A stretch of 64,000 nucleotides of DNA from an uncultured Collinsella sp. (GCA_934654795.1 CAKUGT010000007.1:6053-70052); one strand, 5' to 3'. Shown: positions 1-9,138, counted from the stretch's first letter. Made by a program: numbers and translations. The notes: a model not told the origin generated them from the letters alone.

Positions 1-473
1 CGCAGCTCGTGGAGTACCGCCGCGCCGACGTCGGCTTTGTCTTCCAGTTCTACAATCTGGTTCCTAACCTGACGGCGCTTGAGAACGTCGAACTCGCGGC
101 GCAGATCTGCCCCGATTCGCTCGATGCCGAGCAAACGCTTCGTCAGGTTGGCCTGGGCGAGCGCTTGGGCAACTTTCCGGCGCAGCTTTCGGGCGGCGAG
201 CAGCAGCGCGTATCCATCGCCCGCGCGCTGGCCAAGAATCCCAAGCTGCTTTTGTGCGACGAGCCCACGGGCGCGCTCGACTATAAAACCGGCAAGCAGA
301 TCTTGCAGCTGCTACAGGACACCTGTCGCAAGCAGGGCATTACGGTCATTATCATCACCCACAACTCTGCGCTGGCGCCCATGGCCGATCGCCTGATTCG
401 CTTTAAGAGCGGCCGCGTGGAGAGCGAGACGGTCCAGCAAAATCCCGTGCCTATCGAGACGATCGAGTGGTAG
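1..473 (+). CDS. ABC transporter ATP-binding protein (MacB/LolD type), 5' truncated
   Basis: The gene enters from beyond the window edge; the reading frame is open from base 3, so the Walker A region is missing. What remains shows the Q-loop ([13 protein letters not shown]), the signature LSGGEQQR, Walker [10 protein letters not shown] with the D-loop ALD, and the switch histidine in IITHN. This is the pattern of the MacB/LolD ATPase class that drives FtsX-type permeases. The stop lies only a few bases from the start of the next gene, a large FtsX permease, so the two should form one exporter. Which substrate it handles (antimicrobial peptide, lipoprotein or other) cannot be told from the sequence. 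Confidence 0.93.
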   Translation, partial: QLVEYRRADVGFVFQFYNLVPNLTALENVELAAQICPDSLDAEQTLRQVGLGERLGNFPAQLSGGEQQRVSIARALAKNPKLLLCDEPTGALDYKTGKQILQLLQDTCRKQGITVIIITHNSALAPMADRLIRFKSGRVESETVQQNPVPIETIEW

Positions 474-478
474 CGCCC

Positions 479-3244
479 ATGGACCAGGACCGCCAAAACA
501 GCCAGCGCCGCGACGCGCAGAACACGGAGCGCAAGCAGGATTTTACGACCTACCGCACCGCCCAAAGCTCAAACGATATGGTGCCGACGGTGTTTCGCCG
601 TGGCATCTACCGCACAATCCGAGGCAGTCTTAAGCGCTTCTTATCCATCGTGGTCATCACCGCGCTCGGTGTGAGCGTGATGTGCGGCCTCAAAGCGGGG
701 TGCGAGGACTTGTGCGATTCGGTCGACGCTTACTTTGACCAGCAGAATGTTTATGACATCAACGTGCAGTCGACCTATGGTCTGACCGATGACGATCTTG
801 CTGCGATCCAAGAGGTCGATGGCGTCGAGACGGCCGAGGGCATCTATACCGAGACCGCCTATACCGCCGTGGGTACGACGCGCGAGCGTGTCGTCGTACA
901 GAGCCTCTCCAAAGAGAATATTGACCAACCGGTGCTAGTACGCGGCGAGCTGCCCGAGACTTCGGGCGAAGTGGCAGTGACCTCACGTTTTTTGAAGGCT
1001 TCGGGCAAGAAAATCGGCGATACGGTGAGCTTTGCCGCCAACGATGCGAGCTCGTCGAACCAAAGCGCCAAGGACCAGTTTGCCGATGGGGACTACACCA
1101 TCACGGCCGAGGTTCTCGATCCCACTGATGTGAGCTCCGACTCGACAGTCAACGCCTTTCGCGCTGCTTCGACTGCGGACTACAAGTTCTACGTGAGCGA
1201 GGATGCCGCGACATCTTCTTCCTACTCCGCTGTCCACGTGGTCGTCGAGGGAGCCAAGAGCCTCAACTCCTATTCGGATGCCTACTCGGCAAAGATCAAT
1301 GAGGTCAAGGGCAATATCGAGAAGATCCGCGAGGAGCGTGAGAAGGCGCGCACCCAGGAGCTGACGGTCGACACACCGGCAAGCTTGGACGCGGCTGAGC
1401 GTCAGGCGAATATGGTCTTTGGGATCGAGCAGGACAACATCAATCGCATGGCCGAGGGCAGCGACGAGCGTGCACAGGCGCAAGCCGACCTGGACCAGCG
1501 TCGTGCCGCCACCGACCAGCAGTTTGCCGATGCCCGCGCCGAGCTCTCTGACCTGGGCGAATGCACCTGGTACATCCAGGACCGCGGCAATATCGCAAGC
1601 TACTCGAGCGTCGAGAGCGATAGTTCTTCGATCGAGGCCATCGCCACGGTGTTCCCGTTCATCTTCTTTATCGTCGCCGTGCTTATCAGCCTCACCACCG
1701 CCACCCGCATGGTCGAGGAGGAGCGCACGCTTATTGGCCTGTACAAGGCGCTCGGCTATTCACGCGGGCGTATCCTGTCCAAATATGTGGACTACTCGCT
1801 GTGGGCGTGTCTGATCGGTGGCGTGCTCGGCAATATCATCGGATTTGTGGGTCTGCCGCTGTTCTTGTTTACGGTGTTCGACGACATGTACTCGCTGCCC
1901 CAGATGTTGCTTTCGTACGACATCGTGTCCTCAATCGTCTCGGTGGCGCTGTTTGCCGTGGGCGTGGTGGGCGCCACGATTATCGCCTGCCGCCACGAGA
2001 TGGCCGAGACCCCAGCCTCGCTCATGCGCCCCAAGGCCCCGCGCGCCGGCTCGCGCATTCTGCTCGAGCGCATCGGCTTTATCTGGCACCGCATGAGCTT
2101 TTTGAACAAGGTCGCTGCACGCAACTTATTCCGCTACAAAAAGCGCGCCTTTATGACCATCTTTGGCATTGCGGGCTGCACGGCGCTTGTGATTTGCGGT
2201 ATGGGCATCCGTGATACGTCGGTCGCGTTGTCGCCCAAGCAGTACGGGCATATCACGCGCTATGACCTGCTGGCGGTTGCCAATCCCGATGATTTTTCGC
2301 AGACGTGCGCGGCACTGGATGAGCGCAGTGCAGCCAATGATTCCAACGTGACCGTGACCTCGACCCTGCCGATTATGACCGACAACGTCACCTTTACGTT
2401 TGGCGGTAAGAGCGAGACTGTGCAGCTGATCGTGGTGCCCGATGACCGCACGGGTGACTTGGGCGATTACGTGCGCCTGGAGGATGAGTCCAAAGAACCG
2501 CTCGCCCTGCGTGACGGGGATGTGTATTTGAGCAAGAGCTCTCAGCTGGTGCTGGGGATCAAGCCGGGTGACACGGCTCACGTCCAGGATTCGTCGCTCA
2601 ATGTTGCCAAGGTCAAAGTCAGCGACATTTCGCTTAACTATCTGGGCAACACGCTTTACATGACGCAGGGCACCTATGAGCGCGCGTTCGGTCGAAGTGC
2701 GCGCCTCAACGGCATCCTTGCGCTGCTTAAGGGTTCGTCGGCCGATCAGATTGCGTTTACCAACCGTCTTAAGAGCGATGGTTGGATTACGCTGTCGAGT
2801 ACCGCCGAGCATTGGGAAAACTATGAGGCAAACTTTACGATTATCAATTCGGTCGTGGTACTTGTGACCTTTATGGCAGCGTGTCTATCGTTTGTGGTGG
2901 TGTTTACGTTGTCCAATACCAACATCTCGGAGCGCGAGCGCGAGCTGGCGACTATCAAGGTGCTGGGCTTCCGTCGTGGCGAGGTGCACCATTACGTCAA
3001 CAAGGAGACGTTGATTCTTACGGCGATCGGAGCCGCGCTGGGCGTACCACTGGGCGGTGCGCTGGCCGAGAGCTTTACCTACATCTTGCAGATGCCGTCA
3101 TTGTACTTTGACGTTGAGGTCGAGCCGCTGAGCTACGTGCTTGCCGTGGTGCTTTCCTTCGGCTTTACGATCATCGTCAACCTCGCTACCAATCGCACCC
3201 TCAATAAGATCGACATGGTCGGCGCCCTCAAGAGCGCCGAGTAA
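479..3244 (+). CDS. FtsX-family ABC transporter permease
   Basis: Large integral membrane protein of about 920 residues with two FtsX domains. A first membrane helix (SIVVITALGVSVMCG) is followed by a large extracytoplasmic region. A helical, charged segment leads into the first FtsX block (FIFFIVAVLISLT, then the coupling segment GLYKALGYSR). A second extracytoplasmic domain precedes the C-terminal FtsX block (ATIKVLGFRRGE and final helices). It pairs with the ATPase encoded directly upstream. I chose the ATG at 479; a GTG at 467 that overlaps the upstream stop is also possible, and neither has a clear ribosome binding site. Size and the paired extracytoplasmic domains fit MacB/BceB-like exporters or mechanotransmitters; the substrate is unknown. 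Confidence 0.88.
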   Translation: MDQDRQNSQRRDAQNTERKQDFTTYRTAQSSNDMVPTVFRRGIYRTIRGSLKRFLSIVVITALGVSVMCGLKAGCEDLCDSVDAYFDQQNVYDINVQSTYGLTDDDLAAIQEVDGVETAEGIYTETAYTAVGTTRERVVVQSLSKENIDQPVLVRGELPETSGEVAVTSRFLKASGKKIGDTVSFAANDASSSNQSAKDQFADGDYTITAEVLDPTDVSSDSTVNAFRAASTADYKFYVSEDAATSSSYSAVHVVVEGAKSLNSYSDAYSAKINEVKGNIEKIREEREKARTQELTVDTPASLDAAERQANMVFGIEQDNINRMAEGSDERAQAQADLDQRRAATDQQFADARAELSDLGECTWYIQDRGNIASYSSVESDSSSIEAIATVFPFIFFIVAVLISLTTATRMVEEERTLIGLYKALGYSRGRILSKYVDYSLWACLIGGVLGNIIGFVGLPLFLFTVFDDMYSLPQMLLSYDIVSSIVSVALFAVGVVGATIIACRHEMAETPASLMRPKAPRAGSRILLERIGFIWHRMSFLNKVAARNLFRYKKRAFMTIFGIAGCTALVICGMGIRDTSVALSPKQYGHITRYDLLAVANPDDFSQTCAALDERSAANDSNVTVTSTLPIMTDNVTFTFGGKSETVQLIVVPDDRTGDLGDYVRLEDESKEPLALRDGDVYLSKSSQLVLGIKPGDTAHVQDSSLNVAKVKVSDISLNYLGNTLYMTQGTYERAFGRSARLNGILALLKGSSADQIAFTNRLKSDGWITLSSTAEHWENYEANFTIINSVVVLVTFMAACLSFVVVFTLSNTNISERERELATIKVLGFRRGEVHHYVNKETLILTAIGAALGVPLGGALAESFTYILQMPSLYFDVEVEPLSYVLAVVLSFGFTIIVNLATNRTLNKIDMVGALKSAE

Positions 3245-3290
3245 CCTGCCAAAAAGGGATGTTAATTTTTGGCAGGTTTTATCTGGGCAA
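3243..3290. repeat. GGGA-core palindrome, family CCTGCC (copy 1), acting as terminator
   Basis: Inverted repeat AACCTGCCAAAAA / TTTTTGGCAGGTT around a short centre, followed by TTATCTGGG. It begins inside the stop codon of the permease gene and lies between convergent genes, so it can serve as a terminator on either strand. Further copies of the same family lie near 3.7, 20.5, 22.8, 32.8 and 60.6 kb. This copy has the degenerate centre GGGATGTTAA rather than GGGACAGG. Confidence 0.85.
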
Positions 3291-3320
3291 ACGCCGAGCA
3301 ACCTACGGGCTACCCGGCGT

Positions 3321-3701
3321 TTATTGCTTCGACAGCTTTTGCTCGCAGGCGTGGATGAGGTCGTCGTAGTGGGCGATTTTGTAGTTGAGACGATCGAGAC
3401 CGGCCTGCATTTCGGCAATACGCTCGGTGACCTGGTCGCGCTGTTCTTCGAGAATGGCTTTGCGCGCCGCCATGGTGTCATCGCCTTGCTCTAGGAGCTG
3501 CATGTACTCGATGAGCGCTTCAATCGACACGCTTGCGCAGCGCATGCACTTGACGAACTTGATGCGCGCGCAGTCTTGTTCATCGTAGTCGCGAATGCCA
3601 TTTTCGTTGCGGTGTACACGGGGCAGCAAGCCAATGCGCTCGTAATAGCGCAGCGTATCGGCCGAAATGCCATACTCCTTTGAAACCTCGGCGATCCTCA
3701 T
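3321..3701 (-). CDS. MerR-family transcriptional regulator
   Basis: 126-residue DNA-binding protein. The N-terminal winged helix-turn-helix reads IAEVSKEYGISADTLRYYERIGLL, in line with the MerR pattern, followed by the RDYDEQD wing. A C-terminal helix (about residues 75-125) should form the dimerising coiled coil. There is no cysteine cluster like that of metal sensors near the C terminus, so a stress or small-molecule sensor of the YyaN/AdhR type is more likely than a metalloregulator. I chose the ATG at 3701 because AAGGAG lies five bases before it; a GTG two codons upstream overlaps that site. It stands alone between two copies of a palindromic repeat. Confidence 0.85.
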   Translation of the reverse strand: MRIAEVSKEYGISADTLRYYERIGLLPRVHRNENGIRDYDEQDCARIKFVKCMRCASVSIEALIEYMQLLEQGDDTMAARKAILEEQRDQVTERIAEMQAGLDRLNYKIAHYDDLIHACEQKLSKQ

Positions 3702-3720
3702 GCCCACTCCTTAGTACGGA

Positions 3721-3771
3721 AACCTGCCAAAAGGGGACAGGTTAATTTTGGCAGGTTTTATCTGGGTAAAC
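3721..3771. repeat. GGGACAG palindrome, family CCTGCC (copy 2)
   Basis: AACCTGCCAAAA, core GGGGACAGG, then TTTTGGCAGGTTTTATCTGGG and AAACGATGACAG. It lies immediately upstream of the MerR gene start. The trailing ATGACAG word also occurs beside the 60.5 kb copies, which suggests the element is longer than the hairpin. Confidence 0.85.
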
Positions 3772-3847
3772 GATGACAGCTGAACCCGCCGAAGCATCAA
3801 TTTAAGTTTAAAGCCTAGAGTCGACTCCAAGTCAAAGCCCATCTTCA

Positions 3848-4762
3848 TTAGTTACGATGCTTCCATTGTTTGCGGCACCAGTGCATGAGTGCTCCTACGA
3901 CGGGGATGGTGACGAGGATTACCCATGCGGGATGGGGCTGTCCCAGGCAGAGCCAAATGTAGAGGAACCAGGCAATAGCAGCCGCCGGGTAGACACTGCC
4001 GATGAGCTTAGACAGGCGGCGTCGGTCGATAAAGTTGCCAATTGCGTAGTAGACGGGAATCAAAAAGACGAGAAAGAGTCCCATACCCCACGTGCCGTAA
4101 GCAATGCCAAGCGCCAGATAGGCGAGGGCGACAATCGCGGGGAAGGGAAACTTGTTCCACGCGCGTCCAAGCTTGGTGTGGAAGTGCTTGCCATGATGGT
4201 CGAGCTTGTCGTGTGCTTCCTTCCAGCTGGAAAACGTCTCGCCGTCGATGGTGACGGTGCCGTCGTCATTGGTACGCACGCTATGTCCATCGTCCTCAAG
4301 CGTATCGATATGCACGCCGTCCGGTCCCACATGCACCTCTTCGCCCTTGCGCTCGTTGGTCACATGGATGCCGCTCCAACCAACATGGACTTCCTCGCCT
4401 TTATTGGGATCAATGACGTGGATACCGCGTGCGAGGGAAATATCGACAAGTGGTTTGTCGCCGCAATCGGCGTGCTCGGCAGAATCCTCAGCCTCGTCAG
4501 CCACATCCGCCGTCTCGGTGTCGGCGCTACCGCCCTCCAGGTCGTCGGCATCGTTGGCCGCCTCCCCGTATAGCAGCTCGTCCAACGACACGCCATACAG
4601 CGCGGCGAGCGCAATGAGGTTATCGGTATCGGGTGAGGACTCGCTGCGCTCCCATTTACTAACAGCCTGGCGGCTTACGCCCAGTTGGGCAGCAAGCGCC
4701 TCCTGAGAAAGCCCGGCAGCCTTGCGGCGATCAACGAGCCGCTGTGCCATCGCAAGATCCAT
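3848..4762 (-). CDS. XRE-family regulator with C-terminal membrane domain
   Basis: 304 residues. Residues about 5-60 are a Cro/CI-type helix-turn-helix (LSQEALAAQLGVSRQAVSKWE). An acidic linker follows, then two copies of a short motif (KGEEVHVGxxGxHV) at about residues 115-150. The C-terminal third has about four hydrophobic helices ending in a basic tail. A repressor fused to membrane helices suggests it senses an envelope signal while bound to the membrane. Start ATG at 4762 is preceded by AAAGGA. The gene is alone, transcribed towards the MerR gene; its target is unknown. Confidence 0.82.
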   Translation of the reverse strand: MDLAMAQRLVDRRKAAGLSQEALAAQLGVSRQAVSKWERSESSPDTDNLIALAALYGVSLDELLYGEAANDADDLEGGSADTETADVADEAEDSAEHADCGDKPLVDISLARGIHVIDPNKGEEVHVGWSGIHVTNERKGEEVHVGPDGVHIDTLEDDGHSVRTNDDGTVTIDGETFSSWKEAHDKLDHHGKHFHTKLGRAWNKFPFPAIVALAYLALGIAYGTWGMGLFLVFLIPVYYAIGNFIDRRRLSKLIGSVYPAAAIAWFLYIWLCLGQPHPAWVILVTIPVVGALMHWCRKQWKHRN

Positions 4763-4944
4763 GGTGGTTCCTTTCGTGTGGTGACCGTAATCGAATGAGC
4801 CGAGTATGCCGAGAACAACCGGTAACGACCACCATTTCTAGTTAGAATCTGCCCCAACCCTACCGCAACTACCGGTAGCAACCATCATGACCAGCAATTA
4901 TGTGACAAATGTCAGTGCGCGCAACAGCTAAGAGCCCGGGTCAA

Positions 4945-5013
4945 AAGTTGCGGTGGAATAGTTCCTAGATTCAGCCATTTGCGGGCTAAGAGGGAACTAT
5001 TTCACCGCAACTT
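4945..5013. repeat. 69-nt inverted repeat with 27-nt centre (copy 1)
   Basis: Two 21-base arms (4945-4965 and 4993-5013; AAGTTGCGGTGGAATAGTTC and its complement with one mismatch) flank a 27-base centre. A second copy with the same arm family and an exactly 27-base, unrelated centre lies at 23860-23926. It sits in the 430-base gap upstream of the XRE gene. Confidence 0.85.
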
Positions 5014-5073
5014 AATTTCAGACCAGGCACCCGCAGCAAGAAGACGAATAGCCTCGGCGAGTATGTAAACGAA

Positions 5074-5170
5074 GGGCCCTCCGACCCCGCCCGACGATTT
5101 CGATTGGCGACCTTTGACGGAGTCAAGGGAGGAGCCAAATCGAAATACGTCGGGCGGGGCCGGAGGGCCC
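5074..5170. repeat. 97-nt near-perfect palindrome
   Basis: Arms starting GGGCCCTCCGACCCCGCCCG (from 5074) and ending at 5170 pair along almost their full length, with a few mismatches and a further small stem (CCTTTGAC/GTCAAGGG) in the centre. It lies just past the stop of the phosphofructokinase gene on the minus strand. It has no U tract, so it is more likely a mobile or processing hairpin than a simple terminator. The rest of the 4763-5193 gap shows no gene. Confidence 0.85.
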
Positions 5171-5193
5171 GATGGGATGGATTTCGGCCGAGG

Positions 5194-6273
5194 CTATTCG
5201 TCGCCGAAGCTGATGCCCAACGCCTTGGCCTCGCGCACCAGGTCGCTCTGGGGATCGACATACTTGAGCTTGCCGGCGACATCCTCGAGCGGCATGTGGC
5301 ACATCTTGCCGTCACGCAGAGCAATCATGTAGCCAAACTCGCCGCGTAGGCAGCCGAGCGCTGCCTCGACGCCGCACTGGGTCGCAAAGATGCGGTCCTG
5401 GGCGTCGGGCTGACCGCCGCGCTGCGTGTGGCCGGGGATGGCGACGCGGGTCTCGCGACCGGTCTTGGCCTCGATCTCCTTGGCGATGTCGTACACGATT
5501 GACGGGCTCGTACGCTCGGCGAGCTTCTTCTTGTACTCCTTCTTGGACAGCGCCGCGTCCTCCTTGGAGATAGCGCCCTCGGCGACGGCCACGATGGTAA
5601 AGCGGCTGCCGGTCTCCATACGATGCTCGATGGTCTTGATGACGTTGTCCATGTCGTAGGGGATCTCGGGAATCAAGATGACATCCGCGCCGCCCGCGAC
5701 GCCGGCGTACAGCGGGATCCAGCCAACCTTGTGGCCCATGATCTCGATAACGAACACGCGGCCGTGACTCGAGGCGGTGGTGTGAATGTCGTCGATGCAC
5801 TTGGTGGCGACGTCGATGGCGCTCGTAAAGCCAAACGTCAGCTCGGTGCCCCAGGTGTCGTTATCGATGGTCTTGGGCAGGGCGATAACGTTGAGGCCCT
5901 CTTCGCGCAGGCGGTTGGCGGTCTTGGTGGAGCCGTTGCCGCCCAGCATAAACAGGCAGTCGAGCTGCAGCTTGTGATAGGTGTGGACCATCGCCGGCAC
6001 CTTCTCGACACCATCGGCCTCGGGGGTATCCAGACGCTTGAACGGCGTGCGGCTCGTGCCCAGGATGGTGCCGCCGCGGGTGAGGATTCCGCTAAAATCG
6101 GCGGGCGTCATGACGCGGAACCTGCTGTAGATAAGGCCCTGGTAGCCGTCCTCAAAACCATAGATCTCGATAGGTTCTTCGCTATTGGTCATAAGCGTTT
6201 TGACGATGCCGCGCATGGTGGCATTGAGCGCTTGGCAGTCGCCGCCACTGGTAAGAAGACCGATCCTAAGCAT
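5194..6273 (-). CDS. pfkA: 6-phosphofructokinase
   Basis: 359-residue glycolytic enzyme converting fructose 6-phosphate to fructose 1,6-bisphosphate. N-terminal LTSGGDCQALNA is the nucleotide-binding loop, PKTIDND the catalytic segment with its aspartates, and MGHKVGW and EIPYD complete the sugar-phosphate site. At the phosphoryl-donor site the sequence is GGNGST: a glycine is present where pyrophosphate-dependent enzymes carry aspartate, but the later position is lysine (PKTIDND) where E. coli PfkA has glycine. This mixed pattern matches actinobacterial ATP enzymes, so ATP use is likely, not proven. ATG at 6273 follows GGAAGGA. The gene appears monocistronic. Confidence 0.93.
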   Translation of the reverse strand: MLRIGLLTSGGDCQALNATMRGIVKTLMTNSEEPIEIYGFEDGYQGLIYSRFRVMTPADFSGILTRGGTILGTSRTPFKRLDTPEADGVEKVPAMVHTYHKLQLDCLFMLGGNGSTKTANRLREEGLNVIALPKTIDNDTWGTELTFGFTSAIDVATKCIDDIHTTASSHGRVFVIEIMGHKVGWIPLYAGVAGGADVILIPEIPYDMDNVIKTIEHRMETGSRFTIVAVAEGAISKEDAALSKKEYKKKLAERTSPSIVYDIAKEIEAKTGRETRVAIPGHTQRGGQPDAQDRIFATQCGVEAALGCLRGEFGYMIALRDGKMCHMPLEDVAGKLKYVDPQSDLVREAKALGISFGDE

Positions 6274-6311
6274 GATGAATCCTTCCGGGCAAGTTATAAC
6301 ATGCGCATAAG

Positions 6312-6344
6312 TTTACCCCCGCACACTGTTGATACGGGGGTAAA
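6312..6344 (-). terminator. Hairpin between hydrolase gene and pfkA
   Basis: TTTACCCCCG at 6312-6321 pairs with CGGGGGTAAA at 6335-6344. It lies after the last gene of the flavin locus and before pfkA, both on the minus strand. There is no long U tract. Confidence 0.6.
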
Positions 6345-6413
6345 ACGTGTTAGCTCAAATGTATAGAAATGTAAGCAACGTCAGGCGAGCGTAAGGCGGG
6401 CGGATGCGCCTCC

Positions 6414-7505
6414 TTACAGTGCGAAGGCGTCGACATCGCCCCAATGGCGGCGCAGCGTAATGGCTGCGGCGGGCTCGGTGTTGTCGAAGACGACCGACCA
6501 CTGCGTGTTGCTCGTGATGTCTTCCGGATTGGGTTCTTGCGCCGCAGCGCGTAGAGCTTTCCAGGCGGTCGCTTCATCTTGGGTGCCAGCGCGGGCGTCG
6601 AGGACATCGGCGATGGCGATGGCACGTTCCTTGCCATGACCCAGCTCGCCGTTCTTTTGGTTGGGGAGCACCTCGTCCTCGTAGCAGGCATAGAAGTTTG
6701 TGACTTGCCGCACGGGCGTTGCCTTGAAAGCGCGGTCCGGATCGCGCGGATCCCACTCCACCACGCGCGCATCACCGGCGGCGTCGTTGATAAAGAAGTG
6801 GTAATCGCGCCCGGCCATGGCATGCATGTCGTAGGCAGAAAGTAGGTCGACGGCCTCCTGCGTGGTGGCCGCGCGGTCGAGCACCAGGCGGATGGCGAGC
6901 GAAGTATTGATAACAGGGCGCTGCGTGTCCTGGTCGCAAGGTTTGGAATCCAAGGTGAGCACGGCGATGGAAACACCGCGCTCGTTAACGCCGTCGAGCT
7001 GGGCGAACGGCCCCATCAGCGCGGCGGCGCGTCCGGCGACAGAGCCCAGCGGGGCGTTGTTGCCCAGGTTATTGAGAGCCGCAAAGCCGATGGAGGCATA
7101 GCCGTCGCACGGGTGGTTGCGCACCAGCAGCGCCGAGGTGTCGTCCTTAAAGTCGTAATTGCGACCGGTGCGCACGCGGCCTTCGGCATCCACGGCAACA
7201 AAGGCGCTGCAGGCAAATTGGGGCGCCTGGACATGCACGGGAAGACCAGGCATCGCCTGCGCCAGCACGGCATCGATGTAGCCCTGATCGTCGCGCACGC
7301 CCGCGGCAATGATGGCATCGAGGTCGTAGTCGTAGGCGATATCGACGGCGTACAGGTCATAGCCATCTGCATAGTCGGTCAAGCGCTTGAGCGAAGCGGC
7401 GGTTTTTATTTGCTTACGATAGGTGACGCCGGCGACAGCGGCGAGGCCGGCTACGGCTCCGACGGCACCGCAAACGATGGCGGCGGCAACGTTGCGTGGT
7501 TTCAT
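6414..7505 (-). CDS. Membrane-anchored Ntn hydrolase (choloylglycine hydrolase / linear amide C-N hydrolase-like)
   Basis: 363 residues. Residues about 5-27 form a hydrophobic anchor or uncleaved signal. The candidate nucleophile is Cys99 in FACSAFVAV, followed by RTGRNYDF (about residue 115) and later DGVNERGVSIAV, N and R positions expected of the choloylglycine hydrolase/acid ceramidase/AAT superfamily. In classical bile salt hydrolases the cysteine is residue 2; here about 98 residues precede it, so activity would need autoproteolysis. The substrate (bile salt, N-acyl amino acid, penicillin-like amide) cannot be assigned. ATG at 7505 follows AGAGGAG. It lies 94 bases after the ECF genes on the same strand and may be co-transcribed. 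Confidence 0.75.
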   Translation of the reverse strand: MKPRNVAAAIVCGAVGAVAGLAAVAGVTYRKQIKTAASLKRLTDYADGYDLYAVDIAYDYDLDAIIAAGVRDDQGYIDAVLAQAMPGLPVHVQAPQFACSAFVAVDAEGRVRTGRNYDFKDDTSALLVRNHPCDGYASIGFAALNNLGNNAPLGSVAGRAAALMGPFAQLDGVNERGVSIAVLTLDSKPCDQDTQRPVINTSLAIRLVLDRAATTQEAVDLLSAYDMHAMAGRDYHFFINDAAGDARVVEWDPRDPDRAFKATPVRQVTNFYACYEDEVLPNQKNGELGHGKERAIAIADVLDARAGTQDEATAWKALRAAAQEPNPEDITSNTQWSVVFDNTEPAAAITLRRHWGDVDAFAL

Positions 7506-7599
7506 GGCAGCTCCTCTCAAAGCAATGCTATGGGCATTATCGCAAATGACATGCAGGGCACTCGATGCAATCCGGTGAACGGCGCGGCTCGTTTGAGCG

Positions 7600-9138
7600 C
7601 TAGAGCAGCGCAAGTGCAACGATGCAGATTCCGAGCGTCAGAACGGCGACGTCGGCCCGGCCAAAGCGATAGCTGCGGATGCAGGTTCTGCTGGCAGCCG
7701 GATGAGTTCCGTATTCGCGGTTGACCATAGCGAGCGCGAGCGTGTCGGAGCGACGCAGCGCGCTGCTAAACAAGGGCGTTATGACGGGGATAAAGGAACG
7801 CGCGCGCTGTAGGGGAGAGGGGCTGTCAAAACGCGCCAAGCGTGCTTCCTGAGCGGCCTTGATGCGGTCGAATTCCTCAATAAGCACGGGGACAAAACGG
7901 AGCGTAAGCTGGATAGCGATGGTGGCATCATCGGTGCGCAGACCAAAGCGGGCTAGGGGCCTCATGAGCGTCGCGGCCCCATCGGCAAGCGCGGTGGGGG
8001 AAGTGGTCGCCATGAGGGTCGAGGTCCCCAGCATAATCAGGGCAAAACGCAGGACGCAGAGGACGCCAAAGCATAGGCCTCCCGAGGTGACCTGCACAGG
8101 TCCTGCCTGCAACAGCAAAGTACCCGAAGCAGTAAAGAGCGTGTTGAAGACCAGGACAAACCCCATGAGCCAGCGAAAGGGCTTAAGAGCGCGGAGCGCC
8201 TGGCGCACGGAGCTGCCGCTTGCGACGAGTGAGGCAAGGGCGACGACAACGACGACGGCAAGCGCAAGGGGTCGCTGGGCAATAAAGCCGGCAATCATAA
8301 AGAGCAGGCAGAACATGAGTTTGACTGCGGGGTGTAGTGCGTGGGCGAGCGTGGACCCATGACGAAAGACGCCAAATGAGACCACCTTGGGCGTCGCCGG
8401 GACATGTCCGGAATCCGTCGGGCGTGCAGTCGACGAGACAACGGGCGCTGCCTCGGCACCCTCCGAGTTAAGCGGCAACAGCGAGCCATCCTGCAGCAGA
8501 TAGGCTTCGTCGCAAATACCGAGTGCCCGGGGATCATGTGTGACGATGACGATGCCTCGGCCGTTGCGAGCGAGTTGCCCTATATGCTCAAGCAACAACA
8601 GACATGCGTGAGGATCGAGCCCCGCGGTTGGTTCGTCGAGCAGCAGATACGGTGCCTCGAGTGCAAGCATGTCGGCGATGGCGATACGGCGCTGCTCGCC
8701 CCCGGAATGGGCAAAGGGGCTCGTGTTACAGATGATGGCGGGGTCGAGCCCTACGGTCAGAAGCGAGGCGTTGACGCGCTGCTCAACTTCAGTCTCGTCC
8801 AATCCAAGGTTGCGAGGCCCAAATGCAACTTCATCAAAGACGTTGGCGGCAAAAAACTGCTGCTCGGGACGTTGTTGTACCAGTGTCACGGCCATGCGGT
8901 GCGCACGAAGTTCATCTGCCGTGGGACACGCGCCAAGTGCGACCCCGTCCGCCTCGACAGACCCTGCCTGCTCGTCAAGTGCTCCGGCAAGGACGCGCAG
9001 CAGCGTCGACTTGCCAGAGCCGGAGGCGCCGCCAATGCCAATCACACGGCCGGGCATAACCTCAAGCGATACGTCATGTAAGGCGCAGGCGTCCGCCCTG
9101 GGATAGCGAACGGTTATGTTTGAGCAGATTAGCGACAC
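7600..9138 (-). CDS. ECF transporter fusion: EcfA ATPase + EcfT transmembrane protein
   Basis: 512 residues joining two normally separate subunits. Residues 1-225 are an ATPase: GASGSGKST at 37-45, Q-loop VQQRPEQQFF, signature HSGGEQR at 144-150 (first residue altered from L), Walker B LLLDEPTAGLD and switch His201. After a linker, residues about 255-512 form an EcfT-type membrane protein with several hydrophobic helices and the coupling region LRRSDTLALAMVNREYG, where the usual ARG-type motif is altered. Start is GTG at 9138 with GGAGG five bases upstream, overlapping the previous gene by ten bases, so the two ECF proteins should be made together. Confidence 0.88.
   Translation of the reverse strand: MSLICSNITVRYPRADACALHDVSLEVMPGRVIGIGGASGSGKSTLLRVLAGALDEQAGSVEADGVALGACPTADELRAHRMAVTLVQQRPEQQFFAANVFDEVAFGPRNLGLDETEVEQRVNASLLTVGLDPAIICNTSPFAHSGGEQRRIAIADMLALEAPYLLLDEPTAGLDPHACLLLLEHIGQLARNGRGIVIVTHDPRALGICDEAYLLQDGSLLPLNSEGAEAAPVVSSTARPTDSGHVPATPKVVSFGVFRHGSTLAHALHPAVKLMFCLLFMIAGFIAQRPLALAVVVVVALASLVASGSSVRQALRALKPFRWLMGFVLVFNTLFTASGTLLLQAGPVQVTSGGLCFGVLCVLRFALIMLGTSTLMATTSPTALADGAATLMRPLARFGLRTDDATIAIQLTLRFVPVLIEEFDRIKAAQEARLARFDSPSPLQRARSFIPVITPLFSSALRRSDTLALAMVNREYGTHPAASRTCIRSYRFGRADVAVLTLGICIVALALL

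Noticed and set aside
5104..5349. Plus-strand frames across the 97-base palindrome and pfkA end
   Set aside because: No ribosome binding site, and it is mostly antisense to pfkA.
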